A stretch of 64,000 nt of DNA from JAPLJU01 sp036725345 (GCA_036725345.1 DAIMEJ010000006.1:1-64000); one strand, 5' to 3'. Positions 50,949-60,264 are shown, counted from the first letter of the stretch. Notes: generated from the sequence alone by a model not told the origin. Program-made: numbers and translations.

Positions 50949-51236
50949 CTAAAGACGTGAAACGAAATCCCGGACTTTCTGGGCCCATTCACGGGTCACG
51001 ATTCGGACTTTTGTTTTCTTTTTATCTTCGCAGATTGAGGCGGTGACGAAACCGCCGCCGCCTTCAAAGGTCAGGCAGCCGGGTTTTTCCTCGGTGACAT
51101 CCAGGCCGAGATCCCTTTCGAAATATGCCTTCAGACGCTCGACGATCTCTTCGGGTTTCAGATCGCTTCTGAATTCCACGGAAAGCATTTTCATTTTTCC
51201 CAGCATCCGGTCAAACCGGCAGGGCGGCGCCTTCAT
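50949..51236 (-). CDS. Small protein of unknown function
   Basis: A 95-residue cytosolic protein with alternating helix and strand (LSVEFRSDLKPEEIVERLKAYFE, then CLTFEGGGGFVTASI and KVRIVTREW). The GGGGFVTASI pattern is reminiscent of small ACT-like folds, but no family is assigned. Several in-frame Met codons (residues 1, 11, 15, 17) could be starts. Confidence 0.6.
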   Translation of the reverse strand: MKAPPCRFDRMLGKMKMLSVEFRSDLKPEEIVERLKAYFERDLGLDVTEEKPGCLTFEGGGGFVTASICEDKKKTKVRIVTREWAQKVRDFVSRL

Positions 51237-51412
51237 AAAATCCCCGTGTCAAATGTTTTTTTATATTTTAGCATAGATGGGCCGTTCATCCACAAAAATC
51301 CGGGGTCCGGAAACAAAGACCTTGACAAATCGGCGCCCTGGGGGAAAATGAAACTCCATTATCCGGCATTTGCGGTTGCCGGAATCGTGAAAAAGAGGAG
51401 AGGGGGGAAAGC

Positions 51413-51847
51413 ATGCGATACGGGAAGCGGATAGTCATGACGATTCTATCGGGTGCCTTGTTGATGGGTTGCGCCTCCATGCATGCGGCGGATGTACAGA
51501 AGGCCCGCGAGGCGGACAAGCTCACTGTGGGTACGGTGCAACGCGAGATCCGCGTCGGCATGTCGGGCGCCCAGGTCATGGAAACCCTCGGCTCGCCGAA
51601 TGTCGTTACGACGGACGAGAAGGGGCGCGAGGTCTGGGTTTATGACAGGATATCGACGGAGAACGTCTATTCATCGAGCACGGCCCTGATCTTGGGCATC
51701 CTGACAGGCGGCTCCGGCGGGGGAGGGGGCCTGGCCAGTCAGAGTTCGGGGGCAAGCTCATCGACGCAGAAGTCACTTACGGTGATCGTCAAGTTCGACG
51801 AGCAGAAGAAGGTCCGCGATTTCGCTTATCGCTCCTCCACATTCTGA
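51413..51847 (+). CDS. Lipoprotein with SmpA/OmlA (BamE-like) domain
   Basis: A 144-residue protein with lipobox LLMGC (Cys20). VQREIRVGMSGAQVMETLGSP is the start of the BamE-like fold, and a Gly/Ser-rich linker replaces part of the domain (GGSGGGGGLAS). It is probably in the outer membrane; a role in assembly is uncertain. GAGGGGGG precedes the ATG. Confidence 0.82.
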   Translation: MRYGKRIVMTILSGALLMGCASMHAADVQKAREADKLTVGTVQREIRVGMSGAQVMETLGSPNVVTTDEKGREVWVYDRISTENVYSSSTALILGILTGGSGGGGGLASQSSGASSSTQKSLTVIVKFDEQKKVRDFAYRSSTF

Positions 51848-51852
51848 TCGAT

Positions 51853-52392
51853 ATGAGCCGATCTTTACGCATCCTTGCTCTACAGCTTTCCGGTATTTTG
51901 CTGCTGGCGGGATGCGCCGCCGTTACACTCGACAGGGACCTGAATCTGACGCCGGAGATGTTTGCCCAGCGGCAGATGCAGACGCGGCGATTCGAAACGA
52001 CCGACGAGCAGAGGATCCTGAGAACGTGCGCGGCGTTGTTGCAGGATACGGGGTTCAACATCGACGAATCCGAGGCGAGGCTCGGGATCCTGACCGCGTC
52101 CAAGAACCGTGACGCGACCGATCCGGTGCAATGGGCCGTCTATCTGACCGCCGCCATCTTCCTGGGCGTGCCCATTTTGCCCGACGAGGACCAGGTCATG
52201 AAGGCCTTCGTCACGACCCGGCCCGTTGGTACGGAGGGGAGGCAGGTTGCCGTCCGCGTCGTTTTCGAGCGGCACGTATTCAATACGGAACACCATCTCG
52301 CGAAAATCGAGGCGTTGAACGACCCGAAGATGTACCAGACCTTCTTCGAAAAATTGTCCAAAGCGTTGTTCCTGGAGGCTCATGACATCTGA
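51853..52392 (+). CDS. Lipoprotein, first of a paralogous pair
   Basis: A 179-residue protein with lipobox LLAGC (Cys21). The domain (about 40-179) shares RRFETTDEQRILRT, DTGFNIDESEARLGILTASK and FLEAHDI with the next gene's product. It carries an extra about 20-residue hydrophobic stretch (AVYLTAAIFLGVPILP) lacking in its partner. It is a tandem duplicate of unknown function. Confidence 0.8.
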   Translation: MSRSLRILALQLSGILLLAGCAAVTLDRDLNLTPEMFAQRQMQTRRFETTDEQRILRTCAALLQDTGFNIDESEARLGILTASKNRDATDPVQWAVYLTAAIFLGVPILPDEDQVMKAFVTTRPVGTEGRQVAVRVVFERHVFNTEHHLAKIEALNDPKMYQTFFEKLSKALFLEAHDI

Positions 52393-52828
52393 CAGACTGA
52401 AACGGACACTTTTGCTGCTCATCCCGCTGTTTTTCTTGGCGGCCTGTGCAACAACGCACGACCGCCTGCTCGACATGGACACGAGCCAGGTCCAGCTCCG
52501 CAGTATCCAGTCGCGGGCCTTTGACACGACGGACAAGGAAAAGACGATGAGAGCGATCATCGCTACCCTGCAGGATCTCGGATTCATGCTCGACCGCGCC
52601 GACTACACGCTCGGGGTCGTTGCCGCCAGCAAGGCAAGGGCGGACGCGCTCCGTGCGCCGGGCTCTCTCAGGATAACCGTGACGGCCCGGCCGCGGGGCG
52701 AGAAACAGCTCCTGGTCCGTGCGAACCTGGAATACCAGCTGCAGCCGGTGACGGAAGCCAAACCCTACCAGAATTTCTTCAATTCCCTCGAGAAGGCGAT
52801 GTTTCTGGAAGCCCACCAGGTGGACTAG
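52382..52828 (+). CDS. Lipoprotein, second of a paralogous pair
   Basis: A 148-residue protein with lipobox FLAAC (Cys21) and the same core as the preceding protein: SRAFDTTDKEKTMRA, DLGFMLDRADYTLGVVAASK and FLEAHQVD. The gene overlaps its neighbour by 11 bases, with GGAGG before the ATG. The pair and the BamE-like lipoprotein form one operon, ended by the terminator at 52855. Confidence 0.8.
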   Translation: MTSDRLKRTLLLLIPLFFLAACATTHDRLLDMDTSQVQLRSIQSRAFDTTDKEKTMRAIIATLQDLGFMLDRADYTLGVVAASKARADALRAPGSLRITVTARPRGEKQLLVRANLEYQLQPVTEAKPYQNFFNSLEKAMFLEAHQVD

Positions 52829-52854
52829 GCGGGGCTGGTGAGTGCAGAAACAAA

Positions 52855-52896
52855 AAGGGCGGAACCCATCCCGTTTTCCGCCCTTTCTTTATTTTG
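52855..52896 (+). terminator. Rho-independent terminator of the lipoprotein operon
   Basis: AAAGGGCGGAA (52855-52865) pairs with TTCCGCCCTTT (52877-52887), followed by CTTTATTTT. Confidence 0.85.
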
Positions 52897-52933
52897 TATT
52901 CTTTCCTGTACCCGGACTTCTTGACCCTGTCCC

Positions 52934-54565
52934 CTATGTCTTTTTTTTCTTGCTGGCCTTTCTTTTTTTCAGCTTGGCCTTGAGTGAGGCGCCGATGAAT
53001 TTCGCGAAGAGAGGGTGTGGTTTCATCGGCTTGGATTTGAATTCCGGATGGAACTGGCATCCCAGAAACCAGGGGTGATCGCTTAGCTCTATGATCTCGA
53101 CGAGATTTTCGTCCGGCGACGTTCCCGTCACACGCAGGCCTTTCTTGACAAGCGCGTCCCGGAACTGGTTGTTCAATTCGTAGCGGTGCCGATGTCTTTC
53201 GTGGATTTCCCGCTCGCCGTACGCCTCGAAGGCGAAGGACTTGCTGCTCAGGGTACAGGGGTAAGCCCCCAGGCGCATGGTCGCCCCCTTTTCGGAAATG
53301 TTCCTTTGCTCGGGGAGAAAATCGATGACGGGGTAGGGGGTTTGCCCGTCGAACTCCGAGCTGTTGGCCTTTTTCATCTGGCAGACGTTTCTCGCGAACT
53401 CGATCACGGCTGTCTGCATGCCGAGGCAGATCCCGAAGTAGGGGACACGGTTGATCCTCGCGTAGTGGATCGCCTGGATTTTCCCCTCGATGCCGCGGCT
53501 TCCGAAGCCGCCTGGGACCAGTATCCCGTCAATGTCCTTGAACTTGCCGCCTACACCCTCCTTTTCGATCTTTTCCGAGTCCACGAAGAGGAGGTTCACT
53601 CTGGCGCGGTTTGCGATGCCGCCGTGGGTGAGGGCTTCATTGAGGCTCTTGTAGGAGTCCGCGAGGTTCACGTATTTCCCAACGACTGCGATGTTCACCT
53701 CATGGAGCGGATTCTTGAGCCGATGGACCATCTCCTCCCACTCGCCAAGGCGAGGCTGGCCGGTCCAGATGTTCAGAAGGGTCACGACCTTTTCGTCCAC
53801 CCCTTCCTTGTGGAAAATGAGCGGGACATCATAGATATGCTCCACGTCTTTCGCCGTGAAGACGGCTTCGACCTCGACATTGCAGAAAAGAGAAATCTTG
53901 GCCTTGATCTCGTTGGATAGATAGTTCTCCGATCGGCACAACAGGATGTCCGGCTGGATACCGATCTCGCGGAGGGCCGCGACACTGTGCTGTGTGGGTT
54001 TTGTTTTCACTTCCCCCGCCGTCTTGATGAAGGGGACCCAGGTCAAGTGGATGAAGATGGCGTTCTGGCGCCCCACTTCATTCCGGAACTGTCTGGCCGC
54101 CTCGAGGAAAGGCAGCCCCTCGATGTCGCCTACCGTGCCCCCGATCTCCACGATCGCCACGTCGTAACCCCCGGAGGCTCTCTTGATGTAGTCCTTGATC
54201 TCATTGGTGATGTGGGGGATGACCTGGACGGTCCCGCCGAGGTAATCCCCCCTTCTCTCTTTGGTAATGACGGAGTAGTAAACCTGGCCGGTCGTGAGGT
54301 TGTTCGACTTCCCCATGCAGGTACCGGTGAACCGCTCGTAGTGTCCGAGATCGAGGTCTGTCTCCGCGCCGTCGTCGGTGACGTAGACCTCGCCGTGCTG
54401 AAAGGGATTCATGGTACCGGGGTCCACGTTGATGTAAGGGTCCAGTTTCTGGTTCGTCACACTGAGTCCGCGACACTCCAGGAGACAGCCGATGGATGCC
54501 GCCGCCAGCCCCTTGCCGAGTGAGGAGAGAACCCCCCCGGTGATGAAGATGTACTTCGTGCGCAT
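52934..54565 (-). CDS. pyrG: CTP synthase
   Basis: A 543-residue enzyme making CTP from UTP, ATP and glutamine. The N-terminal GGVLSSLGKGLAAAS and YINVDPGTMNPFQHGEV belong to the synthetase domain; GICLGMQTAVIEFAR has the glutaminase Cys, and CQFHPEFKS its His. Length is normal. The C-terminus ends in a Lys-rich tail. It lies downstream of guaA on the same strand. Confidence 0.97.
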   Translation of the reverse strand: MRTKYIFITGGVLSSLGKGLAAASIGCLLECRGLSVTNQKLDPYINVDPGTMNPFQHGEVYVTDDGAETDLDLGHYERFTGTCMGKSNNLTTGQVYYSVITKERRGDYLGGTVQVIPHITNEIKDYIKRASGGYDVAIVEIGGTVGDIEGLPFLEAARQFRNEVGRQNAIFIHLTWVPFIKTAGEVKTKPTQHSVAALREIGIQPDILLCRSENYLSNEIKAKISLFCNVEVEAVFTAKDVEHIYDVPLIFHKEGVDEKVVTLLNIWTGQPRLGEWEEMVHRLKNPLHEVNIAVVGKYVNLADSYKSLNEALTHGGIANRARVNLLFVDSEKIEKEGVGGKFKDIDGILVPGGFGSRGIEGKIQAIHYARINRVPYFGICLGMQTAVIEFARNVCQMKKANSSEFDGQTPYPVIDFLPEQRNISEKGATMRLGAYPCTLSSKSFAFEAYGEREIHERHRHRYELNNQFRDALVKKGLRVTGTSPDENLVEIIELSDHPWFLGCQFHPEFKSKPMKPHPLFAKFIGASLKAKLKKRKASKKKKT

Positions 54566-54625
54566 TCTTTAACCCTTTCGGTTAGGTCTATCCGGTCAAT
54601 TCAGCCAGTACGGTCCTCCGCATAC

Positions 54626-54710
54626 GGAATAATGGAATAATGGAATGATGGGGTAATAGGCGTCGAACAAAACCAACATTCCAACATTCCATCACTCCAA
54701 TACCCCTGCC
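54626..54710. repeat. Degenerate GGAATAATGG-type repeat hairpin
   Basis: The left arm (54626-54660) repeats GGAATAATGG and the right arm (54673-54710) repeats CCAACATTCC, its near-complement. It can form a long hairpin between guaA and pyrG. Confidence 0.7.
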
Positions 54711-54712
54711 TT

Positions 54713-56251
54713 TCACTCCCATTCGATCGTGCTGGGGGGCTTGGTGCTTATATCATACACCACCCGGTTCACCCCCTTGACCTCGTTGACGATCCGGCTC
54801 GAGATCCGCTCGAGAACCTCATGAGGGAATCGCACCCAGTCGGCCGTCATGCCGTCGGTGCTTGTGACGGCCCTGACGGCAATCACGTTCTCGTAGGTCC
54901 GCCCGTCGCCCATGACACCCACCGTCCGGACGGGGAGGAGCACCGCAAGGTCCTGCCACACGTGGTTGAAGAGCCCTGCCTTCCAGACCTCCTCGCGAAC
55001 GATGGAGTCGGCCTTCCGGACGACAGCAAGCTTGTCCTTCGTGACGGGGCCCAGGATCCTCACCGCGAGGCCGGGCCCCGGGAAGGGATGGCGGCCGACG
55101 AGGGATTCGGGAAGCCCCAACTCCCGGCCGAGTTCACGGACCTCGTCCTTGAATAGCACCCTGAGCGGCTCCACAAGGGACATTTTGAGTTTAGCGGGAA
55201 GCCCCCCCACGTTGTGGTGGCTCTTGATGACAACCGAGGGCCCCCCGAAGGAGGAAGTGCTCTCGATGACGTCGGGGTAGAGTGTTCCCTGGGCGAGGTA
55301 CGGGACCCTGCCCAGCTTCTTCGCTTCCTCCTCGAAGACCGTGATGAACTCGCGGCCGATGATCTTGCGCTTGCGCTCGGGATCGGAAATGCCGGTGAGC
55401 TTTTTCAGGAAACGCTCCCCCGCCCGGACGAGCCTGAAGTTCAGGTGGTATTGATCCCGGAAAGTGGAAACAACCTCCTCGGCTTCGTTTTCCCGCAGGA
55501 GGCCGTTATCGACGAAGATGGACGTGAGCTTCCTGCCGATCGCCCTGTGGAGAAGCACGGCGAGGACGGAGGAATCGACGCCGCCTGAGAGGGCGCAGAG
55601 CACGCGCTCGCCCCCCACCCGCTCGCGGATCTGACCGATGCTCTCCTCGATGAAGGACCCCATGGTCCAGGAAGGGCTGCAGCCGCAGACCCGGAAGAGG
55701 AAGTTCTGGATGATGGCGATGCCGTTTACCGTGTGGTGGACCTCGGGGTGGAACTGGACGCCGTAGAGTTTTCGCGACGGGTTCTCCATGACGGCGACGG
55801 GGCAATTCACCGTGGTCGCCGCGATCCGGAACCCTTTTGGAAGTTTCGTGATCCGATCGCCATGGCTCATCCAGATCCGCTGGCGGGTCTCGAGACCGGC
55901 AAAGATAAGGGAGACTTTACCCGCCTTGTTGAGTACGAGCTCTGCGGGGCCGTATTCCCGCATGGGCGAGGCCGTGACCTTTCCTCCCAGCCGGTGGGCC
56001 ATGAGCTGTACCCCGTAGCAGATTCCGAGGATGGGCACACCCAGGTCAAAAATCCCCTCCCGACTCACCGGTACCCCCTTGTCGAAAATACTCGCGGGAC
56101 CCCCCGAAAGGATGATGCCCTCCACCTTTTTGGCTTTCAATGAGGCAGGAGTGACGTCATGGGGCAGGATTTCGCAGTAGACCCGGCAATCGCGCACTCG
56201 GCGCGCGATGAGCTGGTTGTACTGGGATCCGAAGTCGAGGATCGCGATCAT
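54713..56251 (-). CDS. guaA: GMP synthase (glutamine-hydrolysing)
   Basis: A 512-residue enzyme converting XMP to GMP. GICYGVQLMA carries the glutaminase Cys, QFHPEVHHT its His and Glu, ALSGGVDSSVLAVLLHRA is the ATP-pyrophosphatase loop, and the C-terminus ends STKPPSTIEWE as usual. The 270 bases upstream hold no gene; a palindrome is at 56470. Confidence 0.97.
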   Translation of the reverse strand: MIAILDFGSQYNQLIARRVRDCRVYCEILPHDVTPASLKAKKVEGIILSGGPASIFDKGVPVSREGIFDLGVPILGICYGVQLMAHRLGGKVTASPMREYGPAELVLNKAGKVSLIFAGLETRQRIWMSHGDRITKLPKGFRIAATTVNCPVAVMENPSRKLYGVQFHPEVHHTVNGIAIIQNFLFRVCGCSPSWTMGSFIEESIGQIRERVGGERVLCALSGGVDSSVLAVLLHRAIGRKLTSIFVDNGLLRENEAEEVVSTFRDQYHLNFRLVRAGERFLKKLTGISDPERKRKIIGREFITVFEEEAKKLGRVPYLAQGTLYPDVIESTSSFGGPSVVIKSHHNVGGLPAKLKMSLVEPLRVLFKDEVRELGRELGLPESLVGRHPFPGPGLAVRILGPVTKDKLAVVRKADSIVREEVWKAGLFNHVWQDLAVLLPVRTVGVMGDGRTYENVIAVRAVTSTDGMTADWVRFPHEVLERISSRIVNEVKGVNRVVYDISTKPPSTIEWE

Positions 56252-56469
56252 AAATAATTTTGACCGGCCTGTATCAGTCTTTCCGATTTTTGCGGCGCTA
56301 AACTCCGCGGACTCGCAAAGGAGGAATTTCGGCGGGTGGAAAATCGAGACGCAAGTTATTCCAGGCCAGGCCTGAATTCTTGGATGCGGTTCCGCCCGGA
56401 GTCCAGGTCGTTTATATCATACAATGTGCACTCCCGGACAGCGGAAATCGCGTTCTAACCTCTTTTAAT

Positions 56470-56487
56470 CGTTACGATATTGTAACG
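56470..56487. promoter_or_regulatory. Palindrome CGTTAC-N6-GTAACG
   Basis: Perfect 6-base arms flank GATATT. It lies upstream of guaA, about 220 bases from its start, and just beyond the NagB-like gene. It may be an operator; no regulator can be named. Confidence 0.4.
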
Positions 56488-56521
56488 GCGGGCTCTTCGT
56501 GGTGAAAAGGCATTCCTTTAT

Positions 56522-57487
56522 TTATTGTTTTGTCAGGTCTTTCAGGACAACGCCCTTCTTTTTCAGCCGTTCTTGATAGCTCACAAGCTCCCTTCCGGCG
56601 ATCCGATCGACCACGTAGATGAGATCGCCGCCCTTCCCGGCGTATGCCTGGCCGTAGGATATGGGGATCTCGGGGGTCACGCCTTCGAGGAGCGATTGTG
56701 TCACGGAAGCGGTTTTTCGTTCGCCGTTTGCCAGCAACAGGACCGTTTTCGCCTGATAGACGAGCTCGGCCCCCATGGATATGGCGTAGTTCGGGGAATC
56801 AACGGCCGTGGCAAAGTGGCCGTCTTTCACCGCGTTGTTGATGGTATTGTCATCAAGTTTGACGAGCATGACGGAGGAGCCCTTGAAAGGAATTCCTGCC
56901 TCGTGGAAGGCCACGTGGCCTCGACCGCCCACTCCGATGATCTGCAGGTCGATCCCGCCGGCCGTCCTGATCCTCCGGCTGTAGCCGTTCAGGATCTCCT
57001 TCCGGATCCAGGCGAGGTAGGGGGATGCCGTTTTGGCCTTGATGACAATGGATTTTCCGGCGTCGGTTCCTCTGAACACCCAGTCATTCTTATGGATCTT
57101 CAATTCCCGGATCAGTCTTTTCTGGTCGATGAGCGATCCGCAGGGGACATATGTTTCAATGAACTTTTTGTTCAGAAGTCCGAAGAATTCCTGAATCATG
57201 AAGAAGGCATAACTCTCCGGATGGACCACCCGCTGCTGAACGTTGTCACCGGGCAGACCCACATACTCATCGAGATTGAAGCTCCGGATACGTCCCGAAT
57301 CGAATTGCCCGCTGTTGGCCGCTTTGGCGAGGTGTTTGTAAAGTCCGGTGGGTGAGTTACCCGTGGCAAGCCCCAGTACGACCTCTTTTTTCTTCCTCTG
57401 TGTCTCGGCGATCTTCTGGATGACGATGTCGGCGGCGACTTTGCTCATGTGATCAAAGTCGCTCGTGACAAAAACAGTGATGGCCAT
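56522..57487 (-). CDS. Glucosamine-6-phosphate deaminase/isomerase-like protein (NagB family)
   Basis: A 321-residue protein of the NagB/RpiA fold. GLATGNSPTGLYKHL binds phosphate and FNLDEYVGL supplies Asp73, matching Asp72 of NagB. The catalytic loop reads GVGGRGHVAFHEAG: His191 and Glu196 are kept, but the usual Asp of VDGH is Arg189. It also has an about 40-residue insert (VFRGTDAGKSIVIKAK region). Start at 57487 follows AAGGGAAAAG. It sits behind glmM, so a role in amino-sugar balance is likely, but plain deaminase activity is doubtful. Confidence 0.85.
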   Translation of the reverse strand: MAITVFVTSDFDHMSKVAADIVIQKIAETQRKKKEVVLGLATGNSPTGLYKHLAKAANSGQFDSGRIRSFNLDEYVGLPGDNVQQRVVHPESYAFFMIQEFFGLLNKKFIETYVPCGSLIDQKRLIRELKIHKNDWVFRGTDAGKSIVIKAKTASPYLAWIRKEILNGYSRRIRTAGGIDLQIIGVGGRGHVAFHEAGIPFKGSSVMLVKLDDNTINNAVKDGHFATAVDSPNYAISMGAELVYQAKTVLLLANGERKTASVTQSLLEGVTPEIPISYGQAYAGKGGDLIYVVDRIAGRELVSYQERLKKKGVVLKDLTKQ

Positions 57488-57510
57488 TACTTTTCCCTTT
57501 CCGGTATGGA

Positions 57511-58860
57511 TCAGCCCAGTTCGCTCTTCACGACATCGGCAATCTGCCGGCAATACTTTTCCGTCACGGCGTCAGAGGGCCCCTCCACCATCACCCGGCA
57601 CATGTTCTGGGTGCCGGAGTACCGGACGAGCACACGGCCCTGTTCACCCAGTTCGCTTTCCACTTGACGGATGACCTCCATGAGTTTGGGGACCGATGTG
57701 ATGTCGGGCTTGCGCTGCACATCCACATTGATCAGCTTCTGCGGGAAGATGTCCATCATCGCCGCCATCTCCGAGAGGGGCTTCTTTTCCCTGACCATCG
57801 CGGCAATGAGTTGCATAGCGGCAATGATGCCGTCGCCCGTGGTGTGGTGGTCGAGGAAAATCATGTGGCCCGCTTCCTCGCCGCCGATGACCGAACCCAT
57901 GCTCAGCATGTCTTCCAGGACATAGCGGTCCCCCACTTTGGAGGCGTGGTGTTTGAAACCGTATCTCTTACAGGCGACCTTCAAGCCCAGGTTGCTCATC
58001 ACGGTGGTCACCAGCAGGTCGTTCTTCAACTTCCCGTCTTTTTTCAGCATATTGGCGCAAATGATGAGCACCTGATCGCCCGTGATCTCATTGCCCTTTT
58101 CATCCACGGCGATGAGGCGATCGCCGTCCCCGTCAAAGGCCAGGCCGATGGCCGCTCTGCTCTCCACCACCTTTTTCTTCAGGTCCTGGGTGTGCTGCGA
58201 GCCGCATTTGTCGTTGATGTTGATGCCGTTCGGCTTGTTGTGGATGACTTCCACCTCGGCGCCGAGCTCGATGAACGCTTCGGGCGCGACCCGGTACGTG
58301 GCGCCGTTGGCCGTGTCCAGCACGATTTTCATCCCTTCCATGGAGAGAGTACGGGGAAAGGTGTTTTTCAAAAAGACGATGTACCGCCCGTGGACATCCT
58401 CGATGCGAAAGGCCCTTCCCATGCCTGTTGCCGTGGGCAGAAGATCGGCGAGCTTGTTGTTGAGGATCAGGTCTTCGATGTGGTCTTCCTGCTCGTCGGT
58501 CAGCTTGAAGCCGTTTCCGCCGAAGATCTTGAGCCCGTTGTCCTGGTAAGGGTTGTGGGAAGCGGAGATCACGATGCCGGCATCGGCACGCATGCTCTGA
58601 GTGACAAAGGCGATACCAGGTGTCGGCAGCACGCCGACCAGGTAAGGATAGCCTCCCATGGAGGTAACCCCCGCCTCGAGGGAACTCTCCAGCATGTATC
58701 CTGAAAGTCGGGTGTCTTTCCCGATGATCACGCGGGCGCGGTGGCCGTTTTTCCTGAACACGTGCGCCACGGCCTGTCCGACGCCGAAGGCGATAGCCGC
58801 GCTCATGGGGTGCCGGTTTGCCTCACCTCTTATTCCGTCCGTTCCGAATAATTTACCCAT
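57511..58860 (-). CDS. glmM: Phosphoglucosamine mutase
   Basis: A 449-residue enzyme that interconverts glucosamine-6- and -1-phosphate for UDP-GlcNAc synthesis. LFGTDGIRGEAN opens it, VISASHNPYQDNG has the phosphoserine Ser101, and DGDGDRLIAVDE binds magnesium. VRYSGTQNMCRVMVEG closes the phosphate-binding domain. It is part of the operon with the GlmS-like, beta-helix and NagB-like genes. Confidence 0.96.
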   Translation of the reverse strand: MGKLFGTDGIRGEANRHPMSAAIAFGVGQAVAHVFRKNGHRARVIIGKDTRLSGYMLESSLEAGVTSMGGYPYLVGVLPTPGIAFVTQSMRADAGIVISASHNPYQDNGLKIFGGNGFKLTDEQEDHIEDLILNNKLADLLPTATGMGRAFRIEDVHGRYIVFLKNTFPRTLSMEGMKIVLDTANGATYRVAPEAFIELGAEVEVIHNKPNGININDKCGSQHTQDLKKKVVESRAAIGLAFDGDGDRLIAVDEKGNEITGDQVLIICANMLKKDGKLKNDLLVTTVMSNLGLKVACKRYGFKHHASKVGDRYVLEDMLSMGSVIGGEEAGHMIFLDHHTTGDGIIAAMQLIAAMVREKKPLSEMAAMMDIFPQKLINVDVQRKPDITSVPKLMEVIRQVESELGEQGRVLVRYSGTQNMCRVMVEGPSDAVTEKYCRQIADVVKSELG

Positions 58861-58875
58861 CCCGATTCTCCTTCG

Positions 58876-60141
58876 TCATTTGATTCTCTTCTGATTCTTG
58901 AACAGCTGCATGGACGGCAGGGCTTTCGCGGCCCCGGCGCAAATATCATTCACCAGGCCGGCGAGCCACCGGATGCCTTTTGAAGAGACCTTCGCCGGCA
59001 GGCCCTGGATCGTCGCGATGTAATTCGCGCGATCGTTTCCCGCCGCATCCCGGAAGTCCTTGAGGAATGCCTCCCGGTTCCTTTCTGTCGCGTCGCTGTA
59101 TGTCCGTCCGTGAAAGGCCTCCCCGATGGATTTCAGTTGTGCATGGAATTCCCGCCTCGACCGGACCGACGCCTGCGTTCCTTTGGGGGGCCCCGGGCCG
59201 ACGGCCTTTTCCGCCATCGCCTCGAGCCTCTTCAGGCGTTCCTTCCCGGCCGCGGCAAGCTGGTCCATGACGCCGGCAAAGAGGAGCGTCCCGAATTCCT
59301 GCGCCTCCAGGAAGGGTTTTCTCACCCCCCGGTACCAGGCTTCGAGGGCCGCCAGGTTGGCCAGGTAGAGGATGTTGTTTTCCACGACGCGCTTGAAGCC
59401 GGGGTAAGCCGCCGGCACGAAGTCTTTCACCCCCCCGGCGCCCGCCGGCGGGTAGATGAGCTTGTTGTCTTCCGGATAATCCCCCCTCAAAACGCAGCCG
59501 GCGGCCACGACGTTGCCGTACCCCAGGCGCGTCGGCCCGATCATGCCTCCCTGGCCGCCCAGAAAGATAGGGGGCTGGTTCAGCATGACACCCCGGGGCA
59601 CGTCGCCGATCAGGGAGGGCGTCGCCTTGTCCGCATCGGGTGTGAAGTTGAAGTGGATGTAGGAGCTCCCGACCTCGCTGTGATCCTGGCGGCTTCTCCC
59701 CCCCGCCATCAGGCAGTCGCAGAAGTTGATCAGGCTGCCGAGGGTCACGAAGGGAAAGAGGATGGTCTGCTTCAGTCCGACGCAGTGGGCGCCGCCCGCG
59801 TGCTCTTCCAGGATGGAGCCTTCACGCACGTGGGCCCCCATGCCCATGTTCGACTTTTCCAGGAAAACGGAGGAACTGAAGTAGCCGCCCTTCAGCTCGA
59901 CGCCGGCCCCGAGCTGGCAATTCTCAACGGTCGCCGGCGCCTCGTACCCGAGCTTGCAGCCCGCCGAAATCACCGTCGTTTTCCCGTAGATTCTGCAGCC
60001 GGGGTAGAGCGTGACGCCTTTCGCGGAGATCTGGTCGACAGTCACGTCGTCCCCGATGTCCAGGGTCAGGGGATTGGGGATCTCCACCCCTTTTTTAAGC
60101 AACTGGGCGATCTTCGCTTCGGATCCGGGCTTCAGTTCCAT
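58876..60141 (-). CDS. Left-handed beta-helix (hexapeptide repeat) protein, GlmU-like
   Basis: A 421-residue protein rich in I/V/L-G-x-x-x-x turns (LDIGDDVTVDQISAKGVTLYPG, ISAGCKLGYEAP, QLGAGVELKGGYFSS), typical of the acyl- and nucleotidyl-transferase beta helix. A nucleotidyltransferase domain like that in GlmU is absent. The helical C-terminus (about 270-421) is unassigned. GAGGAGG precedes the ATG. In this operon it may complete UDP-GlcNAc synthesis or modify an amino sugar; this is inferred. Confidence 0.75.
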   Translation of the reverse strand: MELKPGSEAKIAQLLKKGVEIPNPLTLDIGDDVTVDQISAKGVTLYPGCRIYGKTTVISAGCKLGYEAPATVENCQLGAGVELKGGYFSSSVFLEKSNMGMGAHVREGSILEEHAGGAHCVGLKQTILFPFVTLGSLINFCDCLMAGGRSRQDHSEVGSSYIHFNFTPDADKATPSLIGDVPRGVMLNQPPIFLGGQGGMIGPTRLGYGNVVAAGCVLRGDYPEDNKLIYPPAGAGGVKDFVPAAYPGFKRVVENNILYLANLAALEAWYRGVRKPFLEAQEFGTLLFAGVMDQLAAAGKERLKRLEAMAEKAVGPGPPKGTQASVRSRREFHAQLKSIGEAFHGRTYSDATERNREAFLKDFRDAAGNDRANYIATIQGLPAKVSSKGIRWLAGLVNDICAGAAKALPSMQLFKNQKRIK

Positions 60142-60264
60142 TGAACCTCCTCGGTACGTGGACCGTGGGCGTAAAATTGAGGCTGAGTATCAGTTATTTG
60201 CATGCGGGTCAACCTGATTCTGGCCTTCGCCTCCCGTTTCGGCGGCCCCCGGGCGAGCCCCGGG

